Shown in pieces: positions 13,798 to 22,265 of a stretch of 33,656 nucleotides of DNA. The stretch spans positions 1-33,656 of the forward strand of contig JBAZTJ010000011.1 in the NCBI GenBank assembly GCA_041662005.1. Direction: 5' to 3'. Below the pieces are notes generated by a model, which was not told where the DNA came from, made no database searches, and saw only the letters and a program-made list of their open reading frames with translations. The stretch comes from DATHXC01 sp041662005 (GTDB taxonomy: Bacteria > Pseudomonadota > Gammaproteobacteria > Burkholderiales > Methylophilaceae). Made by a program: the position numbers and the translations under genes. Within the stretch, counting starts at the first letter, position 1, and every line of letters starts with the position of its first letter.

Positions 13798-16617
13798 ATG
13801 GACTTCATACGCATACGCGGCGCACGCACGCACAACCTCAAAAACATTTCCCTGGACCTGCCGCGTAACAAGATGGTCGTCATCACCGGCTTATCCGGCT
13901 CAGGTAAATCATCTCTCGCATTTGATACGCTCTACGCAGAAGGTCAGCGGCGCTATGTAGAGTCTCTTTCTGCTTACGCGCGGCAATTCCTGGCGCGCAT
14001 GGACAAGCCTGATGTGGACTTGATTGAGGGCCTGTCGCCGGCGATTTCCATTGAACAAAAATCGACCTCACATAACCCGCGCTCTACAGTCGGTACAGTG
14101 ACTGAGATACACGATTACCTGCGCCTGCTATATGCACGTGCCGGTGACCCTGAATGCCCTGAACACGGCATCAAGCTTGAAGCACAGACGGTATCGCAAA
14201 TGGTGGACAGCGTGCTGGCATTGCCGGAAGACACGCGGCTGATGATCCTGGCACCGGTGGTCAGCGAGCGCAAAGGTGAGCAGGTTGACCTGTTTGAAGA
14301 ACTGAAAGCGCAGGGTTTTGTACGCGTGCGTGTCGATGGTGAGACCTATGAGCTGGATGCCGCGCCTAAGCTGGCAAAAACCACCAAGCACAGTGTTGAT
14401 GTCGTAATCGACAGACTCAAAGTACGGCTGGACATGAAGCAACGTATTGCCGAGTCATTCGAAACCGCTTTGCGCCTGGCCGAAGGCAAAGCCATTGCAG
14501 TAGAAATGGATAGCGCCAAGGAACACCTGTTCTCAGCCAAATTCTCCTGCCCGGTCTGCGACTACTCACTAGCCGAGCTAGAGCCGCGCCTGTTCTCATT
14601 CAACAACCCCATGGGAGCGTGCCCTAAATGCGACGGCCTGGGCCAGATCAGCTTCTTCGACCCCAAGCGCGTAGTGGCATTTCCACATTTATCACTCGCC
14701 GCAGGCGCGATCAAGGGATGGGACAAACGCAACCAGTTTTATTTCCAGATGCTATCCAGCCTGGCCACGCACTTTGGCTTTGATCTTGAGACTGCGTTTG
14801 AAAGCCTGCCAGCGCATATCCAGCAGATATTGCTTAACGGCAGCGGCAAGGAAGCCATTTCATTCAGGTATCTGAACGAGCGCGGTCAGTTCTTCCAGAA
14901 AAGCCATACTTTTGAAGGCATACTCAACAACCTTCAGCGCCGTTACCATGAAACCGACTCGACCACGGTACGTGAAGAGCTGGCGAAATACCTCAACTCA
15001 CAAGCCTGCCCCGATTGCGGCGGCACGCGTTTGCGACGCGAAGCGCGCCATGTAAAAGTTGGCGGCAAAAATATACATGAGGTTTGCGAAGCGCCACTGA
15101 AGCAGGCGCTTACATTCTTCGAAACCATTGAGCTGACTGGACAGAAGCTGGCAATTGCCGACAAAATCGTCAAGGAAATCGGCAACCGCCTGAAGTTTCT
15201 TACCAATGTCGGCCTGGAATACCTGTCGCTTTCCCGCTCGGCAGAAACACTCTCAGGCGGTGAGGCGCAACGTATCCGCCTAGCCTCGCAGATAGGCTCC
15301 GGTTTGACCGGTGTGATGTATGTGCTGGATGAACCATCTATCGGCCTGCACCAACGTGACAATGACCGCTTGCTGGAAACCCTGAAACGCTTGCGCGACA
15401 TCGGCAACACAGTGATTGTAGTTGAGCATGACCAGGATGCCATTATGGCAGCCGACTATGTGGTGGATATCGGCCCTGGCGCGGGCGAGCATGGTGGCCA
15501 GGTGGTTGCCGAAGGTACGCCGGAGGAAATCAAGGCCAATCCCAACTCCCTTACCGGACAGTACCTCAGCGGCAAAAAACAGATCCAGTATGCGCACAAG
15601 CGCCATGTGCCTGATCCTAAGCGGTGGCTATCCATGTTTCATGCCACTGGCAACAACCTGAAAGACGTCAAGCTTGAACTACCGGTCGGTTTACTCACTT
15701 GCGTCACTGGCGTTTCCGGATCGGGCAAATCGACACTGATTAATGACACTCTGTTCCGCATAGTGGCCAAGCACCTGTATGGCAGCTCCACTGAACCGGC
15801 AGCGTTTGATGGCATCGAAGGGCTGGAGTTTTTCGACAAAGTCGTAGACGTAGACCAGAGCCCGATAGGCCGCACCCCGCGTTCAAATCCGGCCACTTAC
15901 ACTGGCCTGTTCACGCCGATACGTGACCTGTTCGCTGGTGTGCCAGAATCACGTGCCCGCGGCTATGGTCCGGGCCGCTACTCATTCAACGTCAAGGGTG
16001 GTCGCTGCGAGGCCTGCCAGGGTGATGGCGTCATCCGCGTGGAAATGCACTTCTTGCCAGATGTTTACGTCCCATGCGATGTTTGCAAAGGCCACCGCTA
16101 TAACCGCGAAACCCTGGAGATCCAGTTCAAGGGCAAAAATATCCGCGAAGTGCTGGAAATGACTGTGGAACAAGCGCATGAGTTTTTCAAGGCCGTCCCG
16201 GTTGTGGCGCGCAAACTGCAAACCCTGCTGGATGTCGGCCTGGGCTACATCACGCTGGGACAGTCTGCTACCACTTTATCTGGCGGCGAGGCACAGCGCG
16301 TCAAGCTGGCGCTGGAGCTTTCCAAGCGCGACACCGGCCGCACCTTGTATATTCTGGACGAGCCGACTACCGGCCTGCATTTTGCCGATATCCAGTTATT
16401 GCTGGACGTGATCCACCGCTTGCGTGATGCCGGCAATACCATCGTGATCATTGAGCACAACCTGGATGTAATCAAGACTGCAGACTGGATCATAGACATG
16501 GGCCCCGAAGGCGGAGATGGTGGCGGCATGGTGATTGCTGAAGGCCCGCCCGAGCTGGTGGCCGAATGCAAGGAAAGCTACACCGGGAAATACCTTAAGT
16601 TAATGCTTCCAACCTAA
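13798..16617 (+). CDS. uvrA: excinuclease ABC subunit A
   Basis: The 939-aa UvrA is full length. It is the damage-sensing ABC ATPase of nucleotide excision repair, acting as a dimer with UvrB. The N-terminal Walker A is GLSGSGKSS (31-39); the first ABC signature is LSGGEAQRIRLASQIG with Walker B VMYVLDEPSIGLHQRD; the second Walker A is GVSGSGKST, followed by the C-terminal zinc module (CEACQGDG...CDVCKGH), signature LSGGEAQRVKLALELSKR and LYILDEPTTGLHFAD. An N-terminal zinc pair CPVC...CPKC is also visible. ssb and uvrA are divergent neighbours, as in E. coli, here with an MFS gene between. Confidence 0.98.
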   Translation: MDFIRIRGARTHNLKNISLDLPRNKMVVITGLSGSGKSSLAFDTLYAEGQRRYVESLSAYARQFLARMDKPDVDLIEGLSPAISIEQKSTSHNPRSTVGTVTEIHDYLRLLYARAGDPECPEHGIKLEAQTVSQMVDSVLALPEDTRLMILAPVVSERKGEQVDLFEELKAQGFVRVRVDGETYELDAAPKLAKTTKHSVDVVIDRLKVRLDMKQRIAESFETALRLAEGKAIAVEMDSAKEHLFSAKFSCPVCDYSLAELEPRLFSFNNPMGACPKCDGLGQISFFDPKRVVAFPHLSLAAGAIKGWDKRNQFYFQMLSSLATHFGFDLETAFESLPAHIQQILLNGSGKEAISFRYLNERGQFFQKSHTFEGILNNLQRRYHETDSTTVREELAKYLNSQACPDCGGTRLRREARHVKVGGKNIHEVCEAPLKQALTFFETIELTGQKLAIADKIVKEIGNRLKFLTNVGLEYLSLSRSAETLSGGEAQRIRLASQIGSGLTGVMYVLDEPSIGLHQRDNDRLLETLKRLRDIGNTVIVVEHDQDAIMAADYVVDIGPGAGEHGGQVVAEGTPEEIKANPNSLTGQYLSGKKQIQYAHKRHVPDPKRWLSMFHATGNNLKDVKLELPVGLLTCVTGVSGSGKSTLINDTLFRIVAKHLYGSSTEPAAFDGIEGLEFFDKVVDVDQSPIGRTPRSNPATYTGLFTPIRDLFAGVPESRARGYGPGRYSFNVKGGRCEACQGDGVIRVEMHFLPDVYVPCDVCKGHRYNRETLEIQFKGKNIREVLEMTVEQAHEFFKAVPVVARKLQTLLDVGLGYITLGQSATTLSGGEAQRVKLALELSKRDTGRTLYILDEPTTGLHFADIQLLLDVIHRLRDAGNTIVIIEHNLDVIKTADWIIDMGPEGGDGGGMVIAEGPPELVAECKESYTGKYLKLMLPT

Positions 16618-16637
16618 TTTTCTTAGTGTTTATAGTG

Positions 16638-16862
16638 ATGAAGATACCTAAAAAATATAGCGGCTTGTTGTTTACATTCATCATGTCGCTATTGATGGCG
16701 ACCTTGATGACCTGCATAGTCACCCTGATACTGACAGGCATTGCCCCCGGATTTTTCACGCGTTGGCTGCATGCCTTTGTCACTGCCTGGCCAGTCGCTT
16801 TCCCAGCTATTTTGCTTATCGCACCAGCAACGCGCCGGCTGGTGGACAAGCTTTGTAGTTAG
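16638..16862 (+). CDS. DUF2798 small membrane protein
   Basis: The 74-aa protein has two hydrophobic segments (GLLFTFIMSLLMATLMTCIVTLIL and WLHAFVTAWPVAFPAILLIA) and the DUF2798 pattern, including the PGF..RWL...W..AFP..L..AP..R.L.. motif at its C-terminal half. Function of the family is unknown. ATG 16638 (MKIPKKYSG) is preferred; an in-frame GTG at 16626 would add four residues. It starts about 20 bases after the uvrA stop and may ride on the uvrA transcript. Confidence 0.82.
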   Translation: MKIPKKYSGLLFTFIMSLLMATLMTCIVTLILTGIAPGFFTRWLHAFVTAWPVAFPAILLIAPATRRLVDKLCS

Positions 16863-16897
16863 GGTTGTACCAAAAGATTTGCACCAAGAAAAATGCG

Positions 16898-17725
16898 CTA
16901 AATAAAGCTCTCAGCTTCCTTGATAAACGCGCGGTAAGATTCAATTTTCTCCAGCCAGCATGCAGGCTCAATCTTCAATGCCTTGGCAATATCCAAATTC
17001 AGAGTTTCGGCAATATGCTGAGCATCTTCCCCTGACTCCAGGCCGAATGAAATGTGCGCTGCCATGTAGACGACAGGCGCCAAACTACTAGCTGCTGGAT
17101 TCAAAGGGTCCGCATAATAGCGAATCACACGTTGTATTTCTTCAGGAAAGCTCCAGCGCTTGGCCAGCTCTTCACCTATCTGGCAGTGATCTATCCCCAG
17201 GGTAGAGTTTTCAACGGCCTTGCGCTCAATCACGCTCAGGCCACGACACATTGCTTCAATTTCTGCGCCCGCCACTGGGAATACCTGATTGATGAGTAAC
17301 TGGCCTATACTGTGCATGAGGGCCGCAATATAGGCAACTTCGGTTGGTTGTTTCAACTCTCGTGCGATCTGACGGGCCACGCTGGCGGTGACCAGGCTGT
17401 GCCGCCAGAATTGCTTCATGTCCAGGTTGGGCACGCTGCTAAATGCGCCTGTCACGCCCGAGGCCACAACCAGCGTGCGTAAGCTGTTGACGCCTATCAA
17501 CGAGACCGCATCTTCCATGGTATTGATCTTGCGGCTGACACCATAGTAGGATGAGTTCGCCAAGCGCAATACTTTGGCAGAGATCACCTGATCGTGATCT
17601 ATCTTATGTACCAGACCCCTCAAATCCAGATCATCGTTCTGCAATGCCTGAATGAGCTCCATCACTACCTTAGGCAGCATGGGCACGCTATTCACAGACT
17701 GGAACATATTATCAACTGTATTCAT
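16898..17725 (-). CDS. HDOD domain protein
   Basis: The 275-aa protein is a stand-alone HDOD (HD-related output) domain spanning about residues 10-210: VPMLPKVVMELIQALQND, KIDHDQVISAKVLRLANSSYYG, INTMEDAVSLIGVNSLRTLV, and EVAYIAALMHSIGQLLINQVFP. The HD-type metal ligands are mostly degenerate, as usual for HDOD. These proteins act in signalling, often linked to c-di-GMP or stress control; no partner domain is present. A 145-bp gap precedes it, where I see no clear promoter. It is convergent with the DUF2798 gene. Confidence 0.9.
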   Translation of the reverse strand: MNTVDNMFQSVNSVPMLPKVVMELIQALQNDDLDLRGLVHKIDHDQVISAKVLRLANSSYYGVSRKINTMEDAVSLIGVNSLRTLVVASGVTGAFSSVPNLDMKQFWRHSLVTASVARQIARELKQPTEVAYIAALMHSIGQLLINQVFPVAGAEIEAMCRGLSVIERKAVENSTLGIDHCQIGEELAKRWSFPEEIQRVIRYYADPLNPAASSLAPVVYMAAHISFGLESGEDAQHIAETLNLDIAKALKIEPACWLEKIESYRAFIKEAESFI

Positions 17726-17870
17726 CTTATCTCCATATCCTGTCTGGCTTGATCAAGCACCCAGTTGCCCAAGAGCCAAGGATGCATGCGCACTTAGCAG
17801 GTCACTCTTATTTTAAAACGGATACTACAGACCAAGCCGATTAAGCAAATTGGTAATGAGCTGGGCAAAA

Positions 17871-18563
17871 CTAAGGTACTTCTGCATAGGCCATCCTAGC
17901 TTGGATGATGCTGGTTTTACGCTGCAAGCCACGCGGATTACGATGGTCGTCATAAAACCTGGGATTAGGCACCATCGCCGCCAATTTGGCAGACTGGCCC
18001 GGAGTCAGGGCGCTGGCACTGGTCTTGAAGTAATGCCTGGCTGCGGCCTCTGCACCGAATACACCATTACCCCATTCGATAACATTGAGGTAAATCTCGA
18101 GAATACGCCGCTTGGTCATCATTTTCTCCAGCATTAAGGTAATCATCACCTCTTCCAGCTTGCGCCAGGGAGTGCGCTTGGTGGATAAAAACAAGTTCTT
18201 GGCGAGTTGCTGGCTAATGGTAGAGCCACCCGCAACAATCTTGCCCTTTTTCAGGTTTTTCTCATAGGCTTTCTGGATGCCCTCCCAGTCAAAACCCTCA
18301 TGATCCACAAACTTGGCATCTTCAGCCGCAATAACTGCGCGCTTGAGGTGAGGCGAGATTTTTTTATAATCTACCCAGCGGTACTTGAGCTCTGCATCCG
18401 GATTTTTCTGTTGCAGGATTTCCAGCCTGTCTTCCATGAAAGCACTGCTTGAGGGGTTATGGTTAATCCACCAGCAAATATGCAAAAAAATCCAAAGCTG
18501 ATAAGCCACCACCAGCACAATAAATACCAGTAAGCCGCGCGCTAGCCATTGTCTGAATGTCAT
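17871..18563 (-). CDS. mtgA: monofunctional peptidoglycan glycosyltransferase
   Basis: The 230-aa protein has one N-terminal membrane helix (residues 8-31) and a GT51 domain that polymerises lipid II into glycan strands on the periplasmic side. Motifs in order: AVIAAEDAKFVDHEGFDWEG with the catalytic Glu, GGSTISQQLAKNLFLS, RKLEEVMITLMLEKMMTKRRILEIYLN and WGNGVFGAEAAARHYF. There is no transpeptidase domain, hence monofunctional. It starts eight bases after aroE; the aroE-mtgA pair is frequent in betaproteobacteria. Confidence 0.96.
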   Translation of the reverse strand: MTFRQWLARGLLVFIVLVVAYQLWIFLHICWWINHNPSSSAFMEDRLEILQQKNPDAELKYRWVDYKKISPHLKRAVIAAEDAKFVDHEGFDWEGIQKAYEKNLKKGKIVAGGSTISQQLAKNLFLSTKRTPWRKLEEVMITLMLEKMMTKRRILEIYLNVIEWGNGVFGAEAAARHYFKTSASALTPGQSAKLAAMVPNPRFYDDHRNPRGLQRKTSIIQARMAYAEVP

Positions 18564-18571
18564 GGGTAAAC

Positions 18572-19399
18572 CTACCGGTTTTTGAGTTTGGCAATGACGG
18601 GCGCAGTCTTTGGATGCACCTTGCGCCAGAGATAAAAGGCTTCTGCTGCCTGCTCCACCAGCATACCCAAGCCATCGGCTACCAGAGCAGCCCCATGCTC
18701 ACGGGCAAATGCCATGAATGGAGTTTCGTGCCCATACATCATGTCGTAAGCCAAAGCCCCCTGGGCAAACACATCACTCGGTAATGGCAGCTTGGCATCG
18801 GACAATCCGGCTGAAGTGGCATTGATGACTACATCAAACGACTGTCCCTGCAAATCATCAAAGGCTTGAGCGTTGACTGAGACATAGCGAAAATCACCTT
18901 GCTCTTCCACTTTCTTCACCATGCTAAGCGCCTTATCCAAATTTCGATTAGCAATCACCAACAGGGTTGGCTGTTGCTCCAGCATAGGGTGCAATACACC
19001 CTCGGCAGCGCCGCCCGCCCCAATCAACAGTACCCGCTTGCCTTGCAGGGCAACGCCCAGGTTGTTTTGCACATCACGTACCAGACCAATGCCATCGGTG
19101 TTATCGCCCTCTATGCCCTCCCGGCCAAACACCAGAGTATTGACGGCACCAGCATCCATCGCACGCTCAGTGAGGCGATCCGCCAGCGTATAAGCATCAA
19201 ACTTGAATGGCACAGTGACATTTGCGCCTTGATAGCCATCCGCGAGGAGGGTGTGCACGGTATCAGCAAAACCGCCCAAAGGTGCCAGCACACGCACATA
19301 ATCGATATCCTGGCCTGTTTGGCTGGCAAATGCCTGATGAATGGCAGGCGATTGACTATGTGCTACTGGGTTGCCTATGACAGCGTATCGATCGGACAT
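18572..19399 (-). CDS. aroE: shikimate dehydrogenase
   Basis: The 275-aa AroE reduces 3-dehydroshikimate to shikimate with NADPH. The substrate site is clear: GNPVAHSQSPAIH at the N-terminus, NVTVPFK with catalytic K66, and GDNTDGIG with D102. The NADP-binding loop VLLIGAGGAAEGV and NRNLDKA follow, and a C-terminal GLGMLVEQAAEAFYLW helix closes the fold. It is the first gene of the aroE-mtgA pair. Two other shikimate genes (aroK, aroB) lie 10 kb away on the same strand in a separate operon. Confidence 0.97.
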   Translation of the reverse strand: MSDRYAVIGNPVAHSQSPAIHQAFASQTGQDIDYVRVLAPLGGFADTVHTLLADGYQGANVTVPFKFDAYTLADRLTERAMDAGAVNTLVFGREGIEGDNTDGIGLVRDVQNNLGVALQGKRVLLIGAGGAAEGVLHPMLEQQPTLLVIANRNLDKALSMVKKVEEQGDFRYVSVNAQAFDDLQGQSFDVVINATSAGLSDAKLPLPSDVFAQGALAYDMMYGHETPFMAFAREHGAALVADGLGMLVEQAAEAFYLWRKVHPKTAPVIAKLKNR

Positions 19400-19477
19400 G
19401 GGGACAGGTTTTCTGAGTTGGGAAGGGTCGAATCAGGTATTACTGCATTACGGTGACGAGCACTCGATCTTAAATAT

Positions 19478-19933
19478 TTAAGCATTGACCCAAGGTAAGC
19501 CGGCAGCTTTCCAGCCATTGAGGTTACCGCGCTGCCTGCTTACCGTATCCGTTTCGCCTTCAAACCCTTCCAGGACGTTATAGGCTTCTGTGAACCCAAG
19601 CTTGTTCGCTACCACTGCCGCATTGTGGGAGCGTCCACCAGTACGGCAAATGAACATGACTAATGACTCGGGATCAACCTGCATCTCAAGATGCTTGGAA
19701 AAATCAGGATTCGCCACCATCCCCGGATAAAATGCCCATTCGATATGAGTGGCTTGCGGTATACGGCCTACCAATTCAAGCTCAGCCTTGCTTCTGACAT
19801 CCACCAACTTTGCTGCGGGAGCCAGCTGAAGCACCTCAGCCGCCTCTTGTGGAGTTAAAGCACCTGCATAAGGGAGGCTCTGCTGCTGCGCACGCTCTTT
19901 GGCTTTTTGCAAAATATTGGTTAATGTTGGCAT
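19478..19933 (-). CDS. rhodanese-like sulfurtransferase
   Basis: The 151-aa cytoplasmic protein is a single rhodanese domain with active-site loop CRTGGRS (C96) and the upstream KLVDVRSKAELELVGRIP entry motif. The seven-residue loop is rich in Gly and Arg, as in sulfur rather than phosphate/arsenate enzymes. ATG 19933 is chosen over an upstream ATG because it has AGAGGAAAT just before it and gives a normal N-terminus. It is divergent from glnA across the NtrC-site region; the sites lie about 65-110 bases upstream of this start, so shared nitrogen control is possible but unproven. Confidence 0.9.
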   Translation of the reverse strand: MPTLTNILQKAKERAQQQSLPYAGALTPQEAAEVLQLAPAAKLVDVRSKAELELVGRIPQATHIEWAFYPGMVANPDFSKHLEMQVDPESLVMFICRTGGRSHNAAVVANKLGFTEAYNVLEGFEGETDTVSRQRGNLNGWKAAGLPWVNA

Positions 19934-19996
19934 GACTATTTCCTCTAATTTCTGAATTATTTTAAGTATATCCGCATTCAGCCACAAGCGCACTTC

Positions 19997-20013
19997 AGCA
20001 CAATACTGGTGCG
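19997..20013. promoter_or_regulatory. upstream NtrC-type enhancer site of glnA
   Basis: AGCACAATACTGGTGCG matches the NtrC consensus TGCACCA-N3-TGGTGCA at 11 of 14 specified positions. It lies exactly 32 bp (about three helical turns) upstream of a second, better site, the spacing seen for the two strong NtrC sites at E. coli glnA. Confidence 0.7.
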
Positions 20014-20028
20014 CCTTCAAAAGAAGTT

Positions 20029-20045
20029 TGCATCATTTTGGTGCG
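20029..20045. promoter_or_regulatory. downstream NtrC-type enhancer site of glnA
   Basis: TGCATCATTTTGGTGCG matches the NtrC consensus at 12 of 14 specified positions. It is centred about 95 bp upstream of the start predicted from the sigma-54 promoter, a normal enhancer distance. NtrC itself is encoded 3.2 kb downstream. Confidence 0.78.
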
Positions 20046-20105
20046 CACTATTTTTATTCTCTTTTGTAACCTTCTGTGTGAAAATGAGAATTCTTTGTTT
20101 TCCAA

Positions 20106-20121
20106 TGGCACAGTTCCTGCT
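20106..20121 (+). promoter_or_regulatory. sigma-54 promoter of glnA
   Basis: TGGCACAGTTCCTGCT fits the -24/-12 consensus TGGCACG-N4-TTGCW with GG and GC separated by exactly 10 bases. Predicted start is about 20132, leaving a leader of ~55 nt and AGGAG at 20176-20180 before ATG 20187. Together with the two upstream NtrC sites this indicates induction under nitrogen limitation. Confidence 0.82.
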
Positions 20122-20186
20122 AGTTTACCGTGTCAAGAATTTACAAAACCCAACCGTTTAACCAAAATTAAGCTTAGGAGAATCAC

Positions 20187-21596
20187 ATGGCGGTCGCCAA
20201 AGTAATGCAAATGGTAAAAGAAAACGACATTAAATTTGTTGATTTCCGTTTCACTGATACCCGCGGTAAAGAACAACACGTGACTGTGCCTGTTTCAGCA
20301 TTTAATGAAGAGAAATTTACTGAAGGCCATGCGTTTGATGGTTCTTCAATCTCAGGCTGGAAAGGTATCCAGGCATCCGACATGCAACTGATGCCAGATC
20401 CAGCAACAGCAAACATCGATCCATTCATGGACGAGCCAACGCTGATCCTGACCTGTGACGTGGTGGATCCAACTGACGGCAAGGGCTATGACCGCTGCCC
20501 ACGCAGCCTGGCAAAACGTGCTGAAGCTTATTTGAAATCGAGCGGCATCGGCGATACTGCTTATTTTGGTCCAGAGCCAGAATTCTTCATTTTCGACTCT
20601 ATCAATTGGTCTGTAGACATGAGCGGTAGCTCTGTACGCATCAACTCTGAAGAAGCCGCATGGTCTTCAGGCGAGAAATTTGAAGGCGGCAATACAGGTC
20701 ACCGTCCTGGCGTTAAAGGCGGATATTTCCCGGTTCCTCCAGTCGATTCATTGCAGGACGTACGTTCTGCAATGTGTATCGCACTTGAAGAAATGGGCGT
20801 GCCAGTTGAAGTGCATCACCATGAAGTGGCGACTGCTGGCCAATGTGAAATTGGTACTCAATTCAGCACCTTGACTCAGCGCGCTGACTGGACTCAGATC
20901 CTGAAATACGTGGTATTGAACACAGCGCACGCTTACGGCAAGACAGCTACTTTCATGCCTAAGCCTTTCGCTGGCGATAACGGCTCAGGTATGCACGTTC
21001 ACCAATCTATCTGGAAAGATGGCAAAAACCTGTTCGCAGGCAATGGCTATGCTGGCTTGAGCGAATTCGCCCTGTATTACATCGGCGGCATCATCAAGCA
21101 CGCTCGTGCCCTGAACGCAATTACCAACCCTGGCACCAACTCTTACAAGCGCCTGGTTCCACACTTTGAGGCACCAGTGAAACTGGCTTACTCCGCCAAG
21201 AACCGCTCAGCTTCTATCCGCATCCCATTTGTGCATTCCGATAAGGCACGTCGTGTGGAAGCTCGCTTCCCAGACCCTATCGCCAATCCATACCTGGCAT
21301 TCAGCGCATTGATGATGGCTGGCCTTGATGGCGTGCAAAACAAGATCCACCCAGGCGAGCCAGCAACAAAAGACTTGTACCATCTGCCACCTGAAGAAGA
21401 TGCAGCTATTCCAACCGTTTGTTCTTCATTAGAGCAAGCACTGGAGTATCTGGATAAAGATCGCGAATTCCTGACCCGTGGCGGTGTGTTCTCAGAAGAC
21501 TGGATCGATGCCTACATCGCACTGAAGATGGAAGAAGTCAACAAGCTGCGTGTTACACCGCACCCTGTTGAATTCAGCCTGTACTACAGTTGCTAA
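20187..21596 (+). CDS. glnA: glutamine synthetase type I
   Basis: The 469-aa GlnA makes glutamine from glutamate, ammonia and ATP as a dodecamer. Signatures include the beta-grasp start (VKENDIKFVDFRFTDTRG), FDGSSISGW, the FFIFDS/GPEPEFF core, VEVHHHEVATAGQCEIG, KPFAGDNGSGMHVHQS and NRSASIRIP. The adenylylation loop KDLYHLPPEE is present with Tyr398, so GlnE-type covalent control is expected. Transcription appears to be from the sigma-54/NtrC promoter upstream and ends at the hairpin at 21648-21675. Confidence 0.98.
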   Translation: MAVAKVMQMVKENDIKFVDFRFTDTRGKEQHVTVPVSAFNEEKFTEGHAFDGSSISGWKGIQASDMQLMPDPATANIDPFMDEPTLILTCDVVDPTDGKGYDRCPRSLAKRAEAYLKSSGIGDTAYFGPEPEFFIFDSINWSVDMSGSSVRINSEEAAWSSGEKFEGGNTGHRPGVKGGYFPVPPVDSLQDVRSAMCIALEEMGVPVEVHHHEVATAGQCEIGTQFSTLTQRADWTQILKYVVLNTAHAYGKTATFMPKPFAGDNGSGMHVHQSIWKDGKNLFAGNGYAGLSEFALYYIGGIIKHARALNAITNPGTNSYKRLVPHFEAPVKLAYSAKNRSASIRIPFVHSDKARRVEARFPDPIANPYLAFSALMMAGLDGVQNKIHPGEPATKDLYHLPPEEDAAIPTVCSSLEQALEYLDKDREFLTRGGVFSEDWIDAYIALKMEEVNKLRVTPHPVEFSLYYSC

Positions 21597-21647
21597 TGTA
21601 TTAGTATGTCCATCTGACTATGCCGCTAAAGCGGCTAGTCAGTTAGC

Positions 21648-21675
21648 AAGGCGGGGAAACCCGCCTTTTTTATTT
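21648..21675 (+). terminator. intrinsic terminator of glnA
   Basis: AAGGCGGG (21648-21655) and CCCGCCTT (21660-21667) form a perfect 8-bp stem around GAAA, followed by a T-rich tail. It separates glnA from the DUF4124-ntrBC group. Confidence 0.92.
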
Positions 21676-21759
21676 TTAAGGTTCAACGGTTCGCAAACGG
21701 TCAACGAAGTTCACCACAGACGCGTTGCCTCAATATATGTTCTCAACTACACTTGGCCT

Positions 21760-22224
21760 ATGAAAAAAACTTATTTTCTGCTCATCGTAATCTCTTGCCT
21801 GTACGCTCCACTATGGGCACATGCTGATATCTACAAAAGCATTGATGCCGATGGCAACATTACCTACTCCAATGTACCCAACAAAGGGGCCATTAAGCTC
21901 GACATAGAAGGCTTTACCAGCAACAATCCCAAGACTGAGCGCAGCACCCGAACCAAGACGCCAACGCCGGCAAATTTTCCGCGTGTAGATAGTCAAACAC
22001 AGAACCAACGTGATGACAAACGTAAACAAATTTTGATTTCAGAGCTTGAAACCGAACAAAAAGCCCTGCAAGATGCCAAGAAGACCTACGCTGAAAACGC
22101 TCCGCCTTTCAGCCGCGACACCAATGGTAAAACCGATGAAAAAATTCAACGTTTACAGGCAGATGTAGATGCTCATGAAAAAAACGTCCAGCTTCTGCAA
22201 AAAGAACTTGGTTCGCTTAAATAA
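21760..22224 (+). CDS. DUF4124 exported protein
   Basis: The 154-aa product has a Sec signal peptide (MKKTYFLLIVISCLYAPLWAHA) followed directly by a DUF4124 segment (DIYKSIDADGNITYSNVPNKGA, residues 23-45), a Thr/Pro-rich linker and a charged C-terminal coiled coil (about 90-154, ISELETEQKALQDAKKTY, VDAHEKNVQLLQKELG). It is presumably periplasmic; function unknown. The frame is open further upstream into glnA, but ATG 21760 is the only start giving a signal peptide. It sits between glnA and ntrB, 41 bases before ntrB, a position conserved in some betaproteobacteria. Confidence 0.88.
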   Translation: MKKTYFLLIVISCLYAPLWAHADIYKSIDADGNITYSNVPNKGAIKLDIEGFTSNNPKTERSTRTKTPTPANFPRVDSQTQNQRDDKRKQILISELETEQKALQDAKKTYAENAPPFSRDTNGKTDEKIQRLQADVDAHEKNVQLLQKELGSLK

Positions 22225-22265
22225 ACTAATGCGTACTCTGGCCTAGCTTTTGCTTAGTCAGACCC

